Assembly: GCA_965230225.1 (NCBI GenBank)
Contig: CBDDKM010000004.1
Span: 124,001 to 188,000, forward strand
DNA length: 64,000 bases
Source of the DNA: CALSMU01 sp965230225
GTDB taxonomy: Bacteria > Bacteroidota > Bacteroidia > Flavobacteriales_D > Parvicellaceae
Reading direction: 5' to 3'
Under the pieces are notes generated by a model. The model had not been told where the DNA came from. It ran no database searches and worked only from the letters and a program-made list of their open reading frames with translations. The translations under genes and the position numbers were made by a program. Position 1 is the first letter of the stretch, and each line of letters begins with the position of its first letter. Shown here piece after piece: positions 44,801-55,084 of the stretch.

Positions 44801-47596
44801 GGCGGAGCTACTCCTTATCAGTATTCGTTAGACGGAGGAACTACATGGCAACCCGGTGGAACCTTTACTGGGTTAGCTCAAGGAAACTATACCATAACTA
44901 TTCAAGATAATACAGGCTGTCAAACAACAGTCAATGCAACCATTAACGAACCTGCTGCCTTAGTTTTGAGTTTAGATAATTCTACAGATGTTAGCTGTAA
45001 CGGAGGTAACGATGGAGAGATAGTTGTGTCATCAATTGGAGGCACATTACCCTATCAATACTCGATTGATGCCGGAACAAATTTTCAATCTACTGGAGAC
45101 TTCACTGGCCTTTCACAAGGAAATTATACCATTCTTGTTGAAGATGCGAATGGATGTAATACAGATATTCCTGTAAACATCAACGAGCCTACACCTATTT
45201 CACTTTCAACTTCAACGGTCGATGAATCTTGTGGAGCAGCAAACGGAGAGGTGTCAGTTACCGCAACTGGAGGAACGGTTTCAACTGATTATTCTTACCT
45301 ATGGAGTGACCCTGGTAATTCAACAACTGGAAACGTAACCGGACTAATAGCCGGAACTTATACTGTTACTGTGACAGATGATAACGGTTGTACACAAACA
45401 GCCATTGCCACGGTGAATAATGCAGGGGGGCTTTCAGCTTCAATTAATACACAATCCGATGTCTCTTGTTTTGGATTGTCGGATGGTGATGTTGAGGTTA
45501 TAGCAACTGGTGGATCTACTCCATATTCATACGATATAGGAGGTGGCCCACAAGCATCAGGAATTTTTACCGGTTTGACTGCAGGAAACTTCACCGTTGT
45601 GGTAACGGATGACTTAGGGTGTGCATTCAATGTCTCTGTAACCATTAGCGAGCCAACCCAACTTGATGCACAAGCCACTCAAACAGATATTCTTTGTAAT
45701 GGAGGTACTGATGGTGAAATTCTAGTTACAGCTTCCGGAGGTACACCAGTTTATAGCTATGATATCGGACAAGGAAATCAAGCAACAGGAGATTTCAACG
45801 GATTACTTGCAGGGGCTTACACTGTTACAGTATCTGATCAGAATGGATGTCAAACATCGGTAAATGCTACTGTTATTGAGCCGAGTGCTATTGTCTTAAA
45901 TGCCACATCAACGGACGAAAATTGTGGACTATCTGATGGTACTGCCCAAGTGAATGCTACAGGAGGAATAGTCGTTTCTACGTATCAATACGAATGGTTA
46001 AATAGCGCATCAACTCAACTCGGAACCAGTGATAATATAATTAACCTTCCTGCAGATACCTATACCGTTAATGTTACAGATGACAATAGTTGTATTGCTT
46101 CTACAACCGTAATAGTTTCAAATATTGGAGGAGGTACTGCTTCTGCAGTTGTAGATTCTAATGTAGATTGTTTTGGTAACTGTACCGGACAAGCAACAGC
46201 TTCAATAACAGGAGGAACAGCACCATATGCATTCCAATGGAGCGGAGGAACAACACCAAACAACGAAGTTGCACAAGGCTTATGCGAAGGGAATTATACC
46301 GTTACCGTAACCGATGATGTAGGATGTATTTCCGTATCTTCTGTTAATATCACGGAGCCCACAGCTATTACTGGTGGCATCACTACAATCGATGAGACCT
46401 GTTTAGGAGATTGCACTGGAAGTATTGAGGTCAATGCAACAGGAGGAACTTCACCATATCAATATTCCTATGATAATGGTGTCACTTTTACACCAATATC
46501 TAACCAAACAGGACTTTGTGCTTCAACTTATTCCATAACGATACAAGATGATGCTGGATGCTCAATAAACCTATCGGCAGATGTACTCCCTGGAGCTGCT
46601 TATGCAGACGCAAGTATTATTCCTATTGGAGGAGTTTGTGCCAATGAGTCTCCTGTTAATCTTTCAGCACTTCAGCCTGGAGGAACATGGTCTGGAGATG
46701 GGATTATTGACCCGGTAAACGGAACATTCGACCCTTCTGCCGGGACAATAGGAGTGAATAATGTTACCTATACTATTGGTGGACTTTGTGGAGATACACA
46801 AACAACACAAGTAATTATTAATGAAGTTCCGACCATTGCATTCGAAGCAGATGTTTATAACGGGTGCGAGCCGCTACAGGTGGTATTCACAAATACGGGA
46901 GATAGCGGCGATTGCATTTGGGATCTTGGAGATGGGACAATAATACAGGATTGTGGACCAATAAACCATACATATAGTAGTGCTGGTATTTACGATGTGG
47001 GACTTACCGTTACCAACGCAAATAACTGCTCTTCTTCATTAACCAATTTCGGTTTTATAGAGGTTTACCCGAATCCAGTAGCCGATTTTTCATTCAGTCC
47101 GCAAAGCGCTACCGTTAATAATCCTTTGGTAAATTTTACCGATGAATCAATTGGAGCAAATCAATGGAGTTGGAACTTTAACGGAGAAGCAGGTTCATCG
47201 GATCAAAACCCTAGCTACACTTTTGATGGAGCCGGAATTTATCCCACAACATTAGTGGTTACTTCAATAGAAGGGTGTGTTGACTCCGTAGTATACGAAG
47301 TAGTAATAGAGGATGAGTTCTCAATCTATGTACCTAACGCTTTTACTCCAGACGGTGATGGAAACAACGATAATTTCTTTGCAGTATTAGGAGGCAAACA
47401 ACCAGATAGTTATGAGTTGATGGTGTTTAATCGATGGGGTGAATTAATCTTTAATACAACAGACCAAAATATGGTTTGGGATGGAACTTACAAAGGTGTG
47501 ATGTCTCCTACAGATGTTTATGTCTGGAAGATCAAATGTGAAGTGATGGGAAGTTTTAATCAAGAATATATCGGACACGTCAGCTTGCTAAAATAA
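41870..47596 (+). CDS. Giant adhesin with two lamin-tail domains, SprB repeats and T9SS type B sorting domain
   Basis: The start at 41870 (1908 residues) gives a signal peptide (KKLTLFLTTIVLSSANAQ); the upstream ATG at 41807 does not. Two lamin-tail domains come first (VVINEIMAAPTGG...AEWIELYN...GYLVIGG; VVFNEIRFNPGSG...EFIELYN...GFLTVGG). About 15 SprB-type repeats follow (DVTCNGSADGSI...GGTYTYDWN...LAPGTYDLVVT). PKD-like modules precede the end, and the last 90 residues are a type B sorting domain (YVPNAFTPDGDGNND ... GHVSLLK). SprB-repeat proteins act as mobile surface adhesins in gliding Bacteroidota. No PorP/SprF gene is adjacent. Another giant type B gene follows after 224 bp. Confidence 0.88.
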   Translation: MKKLTLFLTTIVLSSANAQVVINEIMAAPTGGITTNSVWDNYQSPGGNAEWIELYNSDPCNDIDISCYTIGSNQDPTTGTGTSNYGTFTFPAGSIIPAGGYLVIGGSASPNLDIDLDAYNGTAYICGNGRWFLRNTNGYITLFDPTNTVVDAVYWSAVGAGGLTTEDEFDNTGWTSTCTCGAGLLMPEGQSIPGIEYTGATTTGLSMARSDDGSLIWADNYSPTPGACNSGCVDPLVLNGTGVNEVCSGSDGSVTVSVTGGTPPYTYSWTGGSTTQSVANLSAGTYTVTVTDNSAGGCGALTASVDVNIGNDGTCCTNNLTATTSSTDNTVCGGSSTPCVYNGPAVVFNEIRFNPGSGTNSLHSGQEFIELYNPSPCDPIDLSCYVLGGKKNNSYKSDWTLRFPAGTIIPPLGFLTVGGDNVVPAVDIPFSMFFISGTNWQPNVVTDGTGQPWLENSNDWKALYDPNGTPVCGLAWGYSFDDITYINNSAHYDQTPGPVAAGAAADGCPAVSSLVSIRTMYNGGVPVDFLSGTGTGVWSRATDGTGAWGFNNDPSTATVSDCNGICNPPFTGGGGSCDGTATITPSGGTGPYTYVWDAAAGSQTAQTATALCAGCYDVTVTDQGTGCTYVETICVNDASGPTITYTATDVTCNGSADGSIDATISPAGTYTYDWNGGTYTTEDLANLAPGTYDLVVTNTATNCTASITIQINEPAPITGTSSGTDVTTPNGSDGTVTAVGGNGTPGYTYQWDAAAGNATTQTVTGLPAGCYNVVITDANGCTYNDQVCITEPTCNLSLSGTETQPCAGGSNGEAAVAMTNGSAPYTFLWSNGAAAGQTTNPAVNLPAGSYSVTVTDANNCTSTTTVVVTDPTPLSVVEVNNIPESCTGGDGELEVAGNGGFPTYLYSIDGGTTWQGSETFSGLTAGPYTVTIQDENLCESTVAITIAGASSITGNVDNVIDITCNGNTDGEIQVSATGGATPYQYSLDGGTTWQPGGTFTGLAQGNYTITIQDNTGCQTTVNATINEPAALVLSLDNSTDVSCNGGNDGEIVVSSIGGTLPYQYSIDAGTNFQSTGDFTGLSQGNYTILVEDANGCNTDIPVNINEPTPISLSTSTVDESCGAANGEVSVTATGGTVSTDYSYLWSDPGNSTTGNVTGLIAGTYTVTVTDDNGCTQTAIATVNNAGGLSASINTQSDVSCFGLSDGDVEVIATGGSTPYSYDIGGGPQASGIFTGLTAGNFTVVVTDDLGCAFNVSVTISEPTQLDAQATQTDILCNGGTDGEILVTASGGTPVYSYDIGQGNQATGDFNGLLAGAYTVTVSDQNGCQTSVNATVIEPSAIVLNATSTDENCGLSDGTAQVNATGGIVVSTYQYEWLNSASTQLGTSDNIINLPADTYTVNVTDDNSCIASTTVIVSNIGGGTASAVVDSNVDCFGNCTGQATASITGGTAPYAFQWSGGTTPNNEVAQGLCEGNYTVTVTDDVGCISVSSVNITEPTAITGGITTIDETCLGDCTGSIEVNATGGTSPYQYSYDNGVTFTPISNQTGLCASTYSITIQDDAGCSINLSADVLPGAAYADASIIPIGGVCANESPVNLSALQPGGTWSGDGIIDPVNGTFDPSAGTIGVNNVTYTIGGLCGDTQTTQVIINEVPTIAFEADVYNGCEPLQVVFTNTGDSGDCIWDLGDGTIIQDCGPINHTYSSAGIYDVGLTVTNANNCSSSLTNFGFIEVYPNPVADFSFSPQSATVNNPLVNFTDESIGANQWSWNFNGEAGSSDQNPSYTFDGAGIYPTTLVVTSIEGCVDSVVYEVVIEDEFSIYVPNAFTPDGDGNNDNFFAVLGGKQPDSYELMVFNRWGELIFNTTDQNMVWDGTYKGVMSPTDVYVWKIKCEVMGSFNQEYIGHVSLLK

Positions 47597-47820
47597 CCGA
47601 GTATTGCCATTACACCATACCTCTTGTCTGAAACGCCACGAATACATGGGGTGATTTGGCCAATGTTTGACTAGGACAAAAATCCACTTGAATCATTACG
47701 GTTAAAGGTTTTTAGACGGGAAGGTGGTCCATTTGATGCAGGGCGACATTGTGTTTTAGGGGTTGATAGTCAGGTGATTAGTACGGATATTAGCAAAACA
47801 ACTTTCTTATTCAAACCAGC

Positions 47821-50800
47821 ATGAAACAACTACTTACTATTATTGCGCTTGCCTTGGTAAGCTCAATTTCAGCGCAAACGTTTAACACGATAACTCCATC
47901 AACTGCATGTGATGCAGATATAAATGGATTGAATGTAGATTTCAACGTTACAGGCTTACCTGTTGGAGGTTTGTCTACAGCAGGAACGGTGTTAAGGCAA
48001 GTGGATATTCAATTGGGTACATCCAGTTGTACAGGAAACCTAAGTTCTTATCAATTAACCTTAACCAATCCACAAGGTGTTACCATTACCCTTACCAGTC
48101 AGTTAATGACAACCAGTACCGGTAGCTGGGTTGACATGTCGTTTAGAGATGATATTGCGCTGGAGAGATTAAACGAATACACTTCCTTTACACAGTGGGA
48201 TAACACACCGCATGATGCCGGATATTATGCCATCGAAAATGATGGTGAGTTTAGTAATTTCCACACGGGTTTTGATCCCAATGGTACCTGGACCATTACC
48301 ATTACAGAAGGAACAAGCTTTGAAGTATCTTTTGAAAGTGCAACATTGATTTTCGGACCGGATGTCAATGTAAATGATGTTACCCTGTGTGCAGACAATA
48401 ATTTTTGTTCTGGAGCATCTTGTATTTCAGATGGTGTTTTTAGAGGAAACAACAACGGATATTCACAAAACGATCCTCAGTATCCTGGAAACATTGTAGA
48501 TGGATGCGACTGGAATGGGTCCAACAACAACAGTGCGTGGTTTACATTTGTTCCCACAGCCACCACTGTTAGTATGAATATAAGCGGTTTGTTGGCGGTA
48601 ACACCAGGTTCGTTTGACAGTCAGCCCATTGTGCTTGAAGCAAATGGAAACTGTGGAACCCCGGTCAATGTAGTTAATGGAGGGTGTCCGAATGACGATC
48701 CGTATTACACCAATGGAACTTCCGATAATGTGCAATTTGATTTAACCGGACTTACTATTGGTAATACCTACTACCTCTATGTTGATGGAAATGGAGGTGT
48801 CTCTTCATATTTTTATATCGAAATAGAGTCGGGGGTAAACAACACGTGTCCAACAGGATGTTGTAATATTATTATTGCAGGAGACGATGAAGCATGCGAA
48901 GGCGGAGGTGATATCTCTTACACACAAACAGGTGGAATAGGAGGTGGTACTTGGACTGTACTTCCAGCCACTGCCGGAACAATTAACCCAAGTACTGGTG
49001 TTTTTACACCTTCAGGGTCAGTAGCCTCAACAATAAACGCTACCGTTACTTACGATGATGGTTCGTGTACTTCAGATTATGGAGTCACAGTTTCTCCACT
49101 CCCTACAGCTACAGTAAGCGGAGGTGGTTCTTATTGTGCAGGAGGTACAGTTCCAGATGTCATCATTACCCTAACCGGAACAGGGCCTTGGGACTTCACT
49201 TATACAGATGGAGTAACACCAGTTAATGTAACAGGACAAGCAACATCACCTTATACCATATCTGGAGGCGGAGATGGAACTTATACTGTAACAGCGCTTA
49301 ACGATGCTAACTGTACGGGAACAACATTTAATGGTTCAGCAACCATTACTACCAATCCACTTCCAACAGCTACTGTAAGTGGAGGAGGAACAATTTGTTC
49401 TGGAGATCTAATTCCAGATGTCATCATTACCCTAACCGGAACAGGGCCTTGGGACTTTACTTATACAGATGGAGTAACACCAGTTAACGTAACAGGACAA
49501 GCAACATCACCTTATACCATATCTGGAGGAGGAGATGGAACCTATACCGTAACAGCGCTTAACGATGTTAACTGTACCGGAACAACATTTAATGGTTCGG
49601 CAACCATTACTACCAATCCACTCCCTACAGCTACAGTAAGCGGAGGTGGTTCTTATTGTGCAGGAGGTACAATTCCAGATGTCATCATTACCCTAACCGG
49701 AACAGGGCCTTGGGACTTTACTTATACAGATGGAGTAACACCAGTTAACGTAACAGGACAAGCAACATCACCTTATACCATATCTGGAGGCGGAGATGGA
49801 ACTTATACTGTAACAGCGCTTAACGATGCTAACTGTACGGGAACAACATTTAATGGTTCAGCAACCATTACTACCAATCCACTCCCTACAGCTACAGTAA
49901 GCGGAGGTGGTTCTTATTGTGCAGGAGGTACAATTCCAGATGTCATCATTACCCTAACCGGAACAGGGCCTTGGGACTTTACTTATACAGATGGAATAAC
50001 TCCGGTTAACGTAACAGGACAAGCAACATCGCCCTATACCATATCTGGAGGCGGAGATGGAACTTATACTGTAACAGCGCTTAACGATGCTAACTGTACG
50101 GGAACAACATTTAATGGTTCAGCAACCATTACTACCAATCCACTCCCTACAGCTACAGTAAGCGGAGGTGGTTCTTATTGTGCAGGAGCTACAGTTCCAG
50201 ATGTCATCATTACCCTAACCGGAACAGGACCTTGGGACTTTACCTATACAGATGGAGTAACACCAGTTAACGTAACAGGACAAGCAACATCACCTTATAC
50301 CATATCTGGAGGAGGAGATGGAACTTATACTGTAACAGCGCTTAACGATGCTAACTGTACGGGAACAACATTTAATGGTTCAGCAACCATTACTACCAAT
50401 CCACTCCCTACAGCTACAGTAAGCGGAGGTGGTTCTTATTGTGCAGGAGGTACAATTCCAGATGTCATCATTACCCTAACCGGAACAGGACCTTGGGACT
50501 TTACCTATACAGATGGAGTAACACCAGTTAACGTAACAGGACAAGCAACATCACCTTATACCATATCTGGAGGAGGAGATGGAACTTATACTGTAACAGC
50601 GCTTAACGATGCTAACTGTACGGGAACAACATTTAATGGTTCAGCAACCATTACTACCAATCCACTCCCTACAGCTACAGTAAGCGGAGGTGGTTCTTAT
50701 TGTGCAGGAGGTACAATTCCAGATGTCATCATTACCCTAACCGGAACAGGACCTTGGGACTTTACCTATACAGATGGAGTAACTCCGGTTAACGTAACAG

Positions 50801-53800
50801 GACAAGCAACATCACCTTATACCATATCTGGAGGCGGAGATGGAACTTATACTGTAACAGCGCTTAACGATGCTAACTGTACGGGAACAACATTTAATGG
50901 TTCAGCAACCATTACTACCAATCCACTCCCTACAGCTACAGTAAGCGGAGGTGGTTCTTATTGTGCAGGAGCTACAGTTCCAGATGTCATCATTACCCTA
51001 ACCGGAACAGGACCTTGGGACTTTACCTATACAGATGGAGTAACACCAGTTAACGTAACAGGACAAGCAACATCACCTTATACCATATCTGGTGGAGGAG
51101 ATGGAACTTATACTGTAACAGCGCTTAACGATGCTAACTGTACGGGAACAACATTTAATGGTTCAGCAACCATTACTACCAATCCACTCCCTACAGCTAC
51201 AGTAAGCGGAGGTGGTTCTTATTGTGCAGGAGGTACAATTCCAGATGTCATCATTACCCTAACCGGAACAGGACCTTGGGACTTTACCTATACAGATGGA
51301 GTAACACCAGTTAACGTAACAGGACAAGCAACATCACCTTATACCATATCTGGAGGAGGAGATGGAACTTATACTGTAACAGCCTTAAACGATGCTAACT
51401 GTACAGGTACTACGTTTAACGGGGCGGCAATCATTACTACCAATCCACTTCCAACAGCTACTGTAAGTGGAGGAGGAACAATTTGTTCTGGAGGTACAAT
51501 TCCAGATGTCATCATTACCCTAACCGGAACAGGGCCTTGGGACTTTACTTATACAGATGGAATAACTCCAGTTAACGTAACAGGACAAGCAACATCGCCC
51601 TATACCATATCTGGAGGTGGAGATGGAACCTATACCGTAACAGCACTAAACGATGCCAATTGTACAGGTATTACGTTTAATGGTTCTGCAACCATTACAA
51701 CAAATCCAACTCCCGTAGCTCCAACTGCCGGAACAGATGCCACTTATTGTTTCGGTGAACCGATGGCCGATTTATTCGCCGCTGGTGGAGGAGGAGTATT
51801 GACCTGGTATGATAGTGCACCATTATCCAACGTGATTGGAACAGGAACATCCTTAACCCCTTCGGGAGCTATTGGAATCATTACTTATTACGTTACAGAA
51901 ACTCTGGCCGGATGTGAAGGGCCAGCCTCAATGATTACCACAACGGTATACGATAACCCATCAATAGATATTGAAGCAAACACAGATGTTTCAAACTGTG
52001 GTGCAACTGATGGTACCATTACCATTACAGTAAGTGGTGGTACAGGTGCATATCAATGGCAAATTAACGGTGGAGGATATGTAGCCGGAGCTTCTCCTTA
52101 TACATTTACCGGTTTAGGGGTAAATACTTATGTTATAGACGTGTTTGATGGCAATTGCTACGATCAAAGTACTACCATCACGGTTTCAAATCCAGCCATA
52201 CCCGCTGCACCAGTAGCTGGTACCGATGCAGCCTATTGCGAAGGTGATCCAATGATCGATATGACTGCAACTGCTGGAAGTGGCGGAACCTTAACGTGGT
52301 ATGATGATGGAGCGTTAACCAACGTAGTTGGAAGTGGAACTACATTGTCTCCAATAGCACAAAACGGTACTACGGTGTATTATGTAACAGAAACCGTAGC
52401 AGGGTGCGAAAGCCCATCCACTCAAATTACCATTACCATAAATGCACTTCCTGTGGCTCCTGTAGCCGGAACAAGCGCAACCTATTGCGATGGTAATCCA
52501 ATTTCAGATCTTACAGCTACAGCAGGATCAGGAGGTACACTAAATTGGTACAACGATGCAGGATTAACCAATAATGTTGGTTCGGGTGCGGTACTTTCGC
52601 CAAACCCTGCGGTGGGTAATTACACTTATTATGTAACAGAAACTGTAGTAGGGTGCGAAGGACCAGCTACAGCAATCACCATTGATATTAATCCAACTCC
52701 ATCGTTTGCTGTTTCTGCTACAGATCCTACAACATGCGGAGGTACAGAAGGAACAATTACTATATCTGGGTTAACTCCATCAACAGCTTACGACATTACG
52801 TATTCTGATAATGGAACAACAGTAGGACCTACAAGCATGAACTCCGATCCTTCTGGAGATGTGGTAATAACAGGACTTGATGCCGGAACATACGACAACA
52901 TTACCGTATCAATTTTAGGTTGTGGTACAGTTGATCCTGGTGTTTATACCCTTACAGATCCAAATGCACCTGTCTATACAGTAGCTACCACCAGCCCAAC
53001 ATCTTGTGGAGGTACCGACGGAACAATAACCATATCTGGATTAACTCCATCAACGGCTTACGACATTTCGTATACCGATAATGGAACAGTTGTAGGACCT
53101 ACAAGCATGAACTCCGACCCCTCTGGAGATGTGATAATAACAGGACTTGATGCCGGAACTTACGACAACATTATCGTATCAATTTTTAGTTGTAGCACAG
53201 CTGATCCGGTTGTTTATACTCTAACAGATCCAAATGGACCTTTATATACCATAGCTACTTCCAATCCAACAACCTGTGGAGGTACCGATGGATCAATAAC
53301 CATTAGCGGGCTTACACCTGCCATGTCCTACAATGTTGCTTACGATGACGACGGAACAACCGTAGGACCAACTGCAATAGTTACTGATGGTGCAGGTGAA
53401 ATTGTAATAGCTGGATTAAACGCCGGTACTTATGCAAATATTACAATAGAAAACTTAGGGTGTGCTACCACAGAGGTAGGACCATACGTATTAACGGATC
53501 CATCAGCAACAGTAGCACCAAATGCAGGAACTGATTCTACCTATTGTACAGGTCAAACCTTAGTAGATCTTACAGTGTCTGGTACAGGAGGAACATATAA
53601 CTGGTACGACGATGTTACGTTGGTAAATAACATAGGTGCCGGATCAACAATAACACCGGGAAGCACTGTTGGAACAACAACATATTATGTTACCGAAACA
53701 ATAGCCGGTTGCGAAAGCTTGGCAGATTCGGTAGTTATTACGGTGGTTGCCCTGCCTTCTGTTCCAATAGTAACTACAGACACCATTTATTGCCCGGGAG

Positions 53801-54519
53801 ATGTGATAGTAGATGTTACAGCAACTGGTACGGGAGGTATTATAAATTGGTACGACGATGCATCCCTAACTAATAATGTTGGTACAGGAAGCACGTACAC
53901 ACCTTCCGCAGCACCAGGTACTCAGGTATTGTATGTCGTGGAAGTAGATACTAACGGTTGTGTTAGTTTGGCCGATTCAGTTACCATTCATGTTAGCTCC
54001 GGACCAATAGCTTCATTCTCTCCTACACCTTCAAGTGGTAATGTACCTCTAGATGTTTATTTCGACAATACCTCTATGGGCGGAGTTTCTTACAGTTGGG
54101 ACCTGGGCGATAACAACACTTCTACAGATTTTGACCCAAACTACATTTATACGGTGGTAGGAGACTATACCGTATGGTTAGTCGCATACGATTCACTTGG
54201 ATGTACAGATACTACCAGCGTTATCATTACCGTAGAGGGAGAATCGGTGTTAATCATCCCCAATGTATTTACACCTAACGGTGATGGGGTTAATGATGTA
54301 TTTACTCCATCTGGGACAAACATTACAGACGTAACGGGTGCTATATATAATAGATGGGGGCAGCTTATTTATTCTTGGAATGGACTTCTAACCGGTTGGG
54401 ATGGAAGAACTGTTGCCGGATCGCTAGCCTCTGAAGGAACCTACTATTACATCATTGAAGCACAAGGCGCCGATGGCGAAGTACACCATGCAGAGGGACC
54501 ATTGCTCTTGGCAAGGTAG
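47821..54519 (+). CDS. Giant adhesin with ten identical-length repeats and T9SS type B sorting domain
   Basis: A 2232-residue protein with a signal peptide (QLLTIIALALVSSISAQ). The N-terminus resembles a proprotein-convertase P-like jelly-roll (QVDIQLGTSSCTGNLSSY...GTWTITITEG), followed by a PPC-like domain (SAWFTFVPTATTVSMNISG). Ten repeats of 87 residues come next (residues about 427-1296), each LPTATVSGGGSYCAGG..PDV ... YTISGGGDGTYTVTALND. Then come Ig-like modules with TYCxGxPMxDLxAxxGxGGxLTWYDD, a PKD-like module (SYSWDLGDNNTSTDFDPNYIY) and a type B sorting domain (IPNVFTPNGDGVND). Probably a long surface fibre; ligand unknown. Confidence 0.88.
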   Translation: MKQLLTIIALALVSSISAQTFNTITPSTACDADINGLNVDFNVTGLPVGGLSTAGTVLRQVDIQLGTSSCTGNLSSYQLTLTNPQGVTITLTSQLMTTSTGSWVDMSFRDDIALERLNEYTSFTQWDNTPHDAGYYAIENDGEFSNFHTGFDPNGTWTITITEGTSFEVSFESATLIFGPDVNVNDVTLCADNNFCSGASCISDGVFRGNNNGYSQNDPQYPGNIVDGCDWNGSNNNSAWFTFVPTATTVSMNISGLLAVTPGSFDSQPIVLEANGNCGTPVNVVNGGCPNDDPYYTNGTSDNVQFDLTGLTIGNTYYLYVDGNGGVSSYFYIEIESGVNNTCPTGCCNIIIAGDDEACEGGGDISYTQTGGIGGGTWTVLPATAGTINPSTGVFTPSGSVASTINATVTYDDGSCTSDYGVTVSPLPTATVSGGGSYCAGGTVPDVIITLTGTGPWDFTYTDGVTPVNVTGQATSPYTISGGGDGTYTVTALNDANCTGTTFNGSATITTNPLPTATVSGGGTICSGDLIPDVIITLTGTGPWDFTYTDGVTPVNVTGQATSPYTISGGGDGTYTVTALNDVNCTGTTFNGSATITTNPLPTATVSGGGSYCAGGTIPDVIITLTGTGPWDFTYTDGVTPVNVTGQATSPYTISGGGDGTYTVTALNDANCTGTTFNGSATITTNPLPTATVSGGGSYCAGGTIPDVIITLTGTGPWDFTYTDGITPVNVTGQATSPYTISGGGDGTYTVTALNDANCTGTTFNGSATITTNPLPTATVSGGGSYCAGATVPDVIITLTGTGPWDFTYTDGVTPVNVTGQATSPYTISGGGDGTYTVTALNDANCTGTTFNGSATITTNPLPTATVSGGGSYCAGGTIPDVIITLTGTGPWDFTYTDGVTPVNVTGQATSPYTISGGGDGTYTVTALNDANCTGTTFNGSATITTNPLPTATVSGGGSYCAGGTIPDVIITLTGTGPWDFTYTDGVTPVNVTGQATSPYTISGGGDGTYTVTALNDANCTGTTFNGSATITTNPLPTATVSGGGSYCAGATVPDVIITLTGTGPWDFTYTDGVTPVNVTGQATSPYTISGGGDGTYTVTALNDANCTGTTFNGSATITTNPLPTATVSGGGSYCAGGTIPDVIITLTGTGPWDFTYTDGVTPVNVTGQATSPYTISGGGDGTYTVTALNDANCTGTTFNGAAIITTNPLPTATVSGGGTICSGGTIPDVIITLTGTGPWDFTYTDGITPVNVTGQATSPYTISGGGDGTYTVTALNDANCTGITFNGSATITTNPTPVAPTAGTDATYCFGEPMADLFAAGGGGVLTWYDSAPLSNVIGTGTSLTPSGAIGIITYYVTETLAGCEGPASMITTTVYDNPSIDIEANTDVSNCGATDGTITITVSGGTGAYQWQINGGGYVAGASPYTFTGLGVNTYVIDVFDGNCYDQSTTITVSNPAIPAAPVAGTDAAYCEGDPMIDMTATAGSGGTLTWYDDGALTNVVGSGTTLSPIAQNGTTVYYVTETVAGCESPSTQITITINALPVAPVAGTSATYCDGNPISDLTATAGSGGTLNWYNDAGLTNNVGSGAVLSPNPAVGNYTYYVTETVVGCEGPATAITIDINPTPSFAVSATDPTTCGGTEGTITISGLTPSTAYDITYSDNGTTVGPTSMNSDPSGDVVITGLDAGTYDNITVSILGCGTVDPGVYTLTDPNAPVYTVATTSPTSCGGTDGTITISGLTPSTAYDISYTDNGTVVGPTSMNSDPSGDVIITGLDAGTYDNIIVSIFSCSTADPVVYTLTDPNGPLYTIATSNPTTCGGTDGSITISGLTPAMSYNVAYDDDGTTVGPTAIVTDGAGEIVIAGLNAGTYANITIENLGCATTEVGPYVLTDPSATVAPNAGTDSTYCTGQTLVDLTVSGTGGTYNWYDDVTLVNNIGAGSTITPGSTVGTTTYYVTETIAGCESLADSVVITVVALPSVPIVTTDTIYCPGDVIVDVTATGTGGIINWYDDASLTNNVGTGSTYTPSAAPGTQVLYVVEVDTNGCVSLADSVTIHVSSGPIASFSPTPSSGNVPLDVYFDNTSMGGVSYSWDLGDNNTSTDFDPNYIYTVVGDYTVWLVAYDSLGCTDTTSVIITVEGESVLIIPNVFTPNGDGVNDVFTPSGTNITDVTGAIYNRWGQLIYSWNGLLTGWDGRTVAGSLASEGTYYYIIEAQGADGEVHHAEGPLLLAR
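49099..51708 (+). repeat. Ten tandem 261-bp repeats within the adhesin gene
   Basis: Exactly 10 x 261 bp (87 codons each), without any length change. Most units differ by only a few bases; units 2 and 10 share the variant GTICSG at the start. Such uniformity points to recent expansion or ongoing homogenisation. Assembly from short reads may miscount the units. Confidence 0.92.
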
Positions 54520-54531
54520 AGTTGATTGTTG

Positions 54532-54569
54532 GAGGGAAAGTGATTTTGTTTTCCATACTTTCCTCTTTT
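54532..54569 (+). terminator. Terminator of the giant adhesin gene
   Basis: GAGGGAAAGT pairs with ACTTTCCTC with one bulged G, followed by TTTT. Confidence 0.5.
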
Positions 54570-54706
54570 AGAATTTCAAACCTCCTCATTCCGAATATTT
54601 TCCGGGTTTTTTATCACAAAATAGTAAGAGACTTTAAGTATTTGTTGTTAGGTCCTTGGAAACCAATGTTGTAGGTTAGTTTCTCCGGGTTTAGTCCGAC
54701 TTTTTT

Positions 54707-54737
54707 CCGGAATAATCCCGGAAATTCCGGTTTTTTT
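54707..54737 (+). terminator. Intrinsic terminator in a CCGG-rich stretch
   Basis: CCGGAAT (54707-54713), a 10-nt loop, ATTCCGG (54724-54730) and seven T. Confidence 0.6.
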
Positions 54738-54951
54738 CCTGAATTAATCCAAATAATTATTGGGCTAGTTAGGATTTTCAACTCATTTATTGAATTACCA
54801 ATACATTAAGTAATGCTGTCAAGTTTTATGGGAGTTTTGAAAAACTGCCTAAAACACAGCCGATTTTTGATGTATTTGCCCTGATGATTGCTTATGAGGA
54901 TAAAAAATGAAAGAATAGATGTGAAAATTAGAGTAGGGGAGATCTTACGGT

Positions 54952-54977
54952 AAAAGAGGGTAGAAACACCCTTTTTT
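54952..54977 (+). terminator. Intrinsic terminator upstream of the small membrane protein gene
   Basis: AAAAGAGGGT / ACCCTTTTTT stem with loop AGAAAC, ending in T. Confidence 0.55.
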
Positions 54978-55084
54978 CAATGTTTATTGAATTTCAGATT
55001 GATATAATGGGTAAACTTATATAATCTAAACAGATATCAAGTAATGTAGATATTTATTGGAGTGATAATATTCTTACCCTATTT

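Larger units (their letters stand above)
54520..55084. other. Intergenic region with three terminator-like hairpins
   Basis: No protein gene is seen. Terminator-like hairpins at 54532-54569, 54707-54737 and 54952-54977 all point along the plus strand, and only the first belongs to the adhesin gene. The other two leave room for short transcripts of 130-200 nt. Confidence 0.45.

Noticed and set aside
41717..47750. Shared GCAGGGCGA upstream of the two giant adhesin genes (near 41718 and 47739).
   Set aside because: Only about nine bases agree, and the surroundings do not align; too weak to call a regulatory site.
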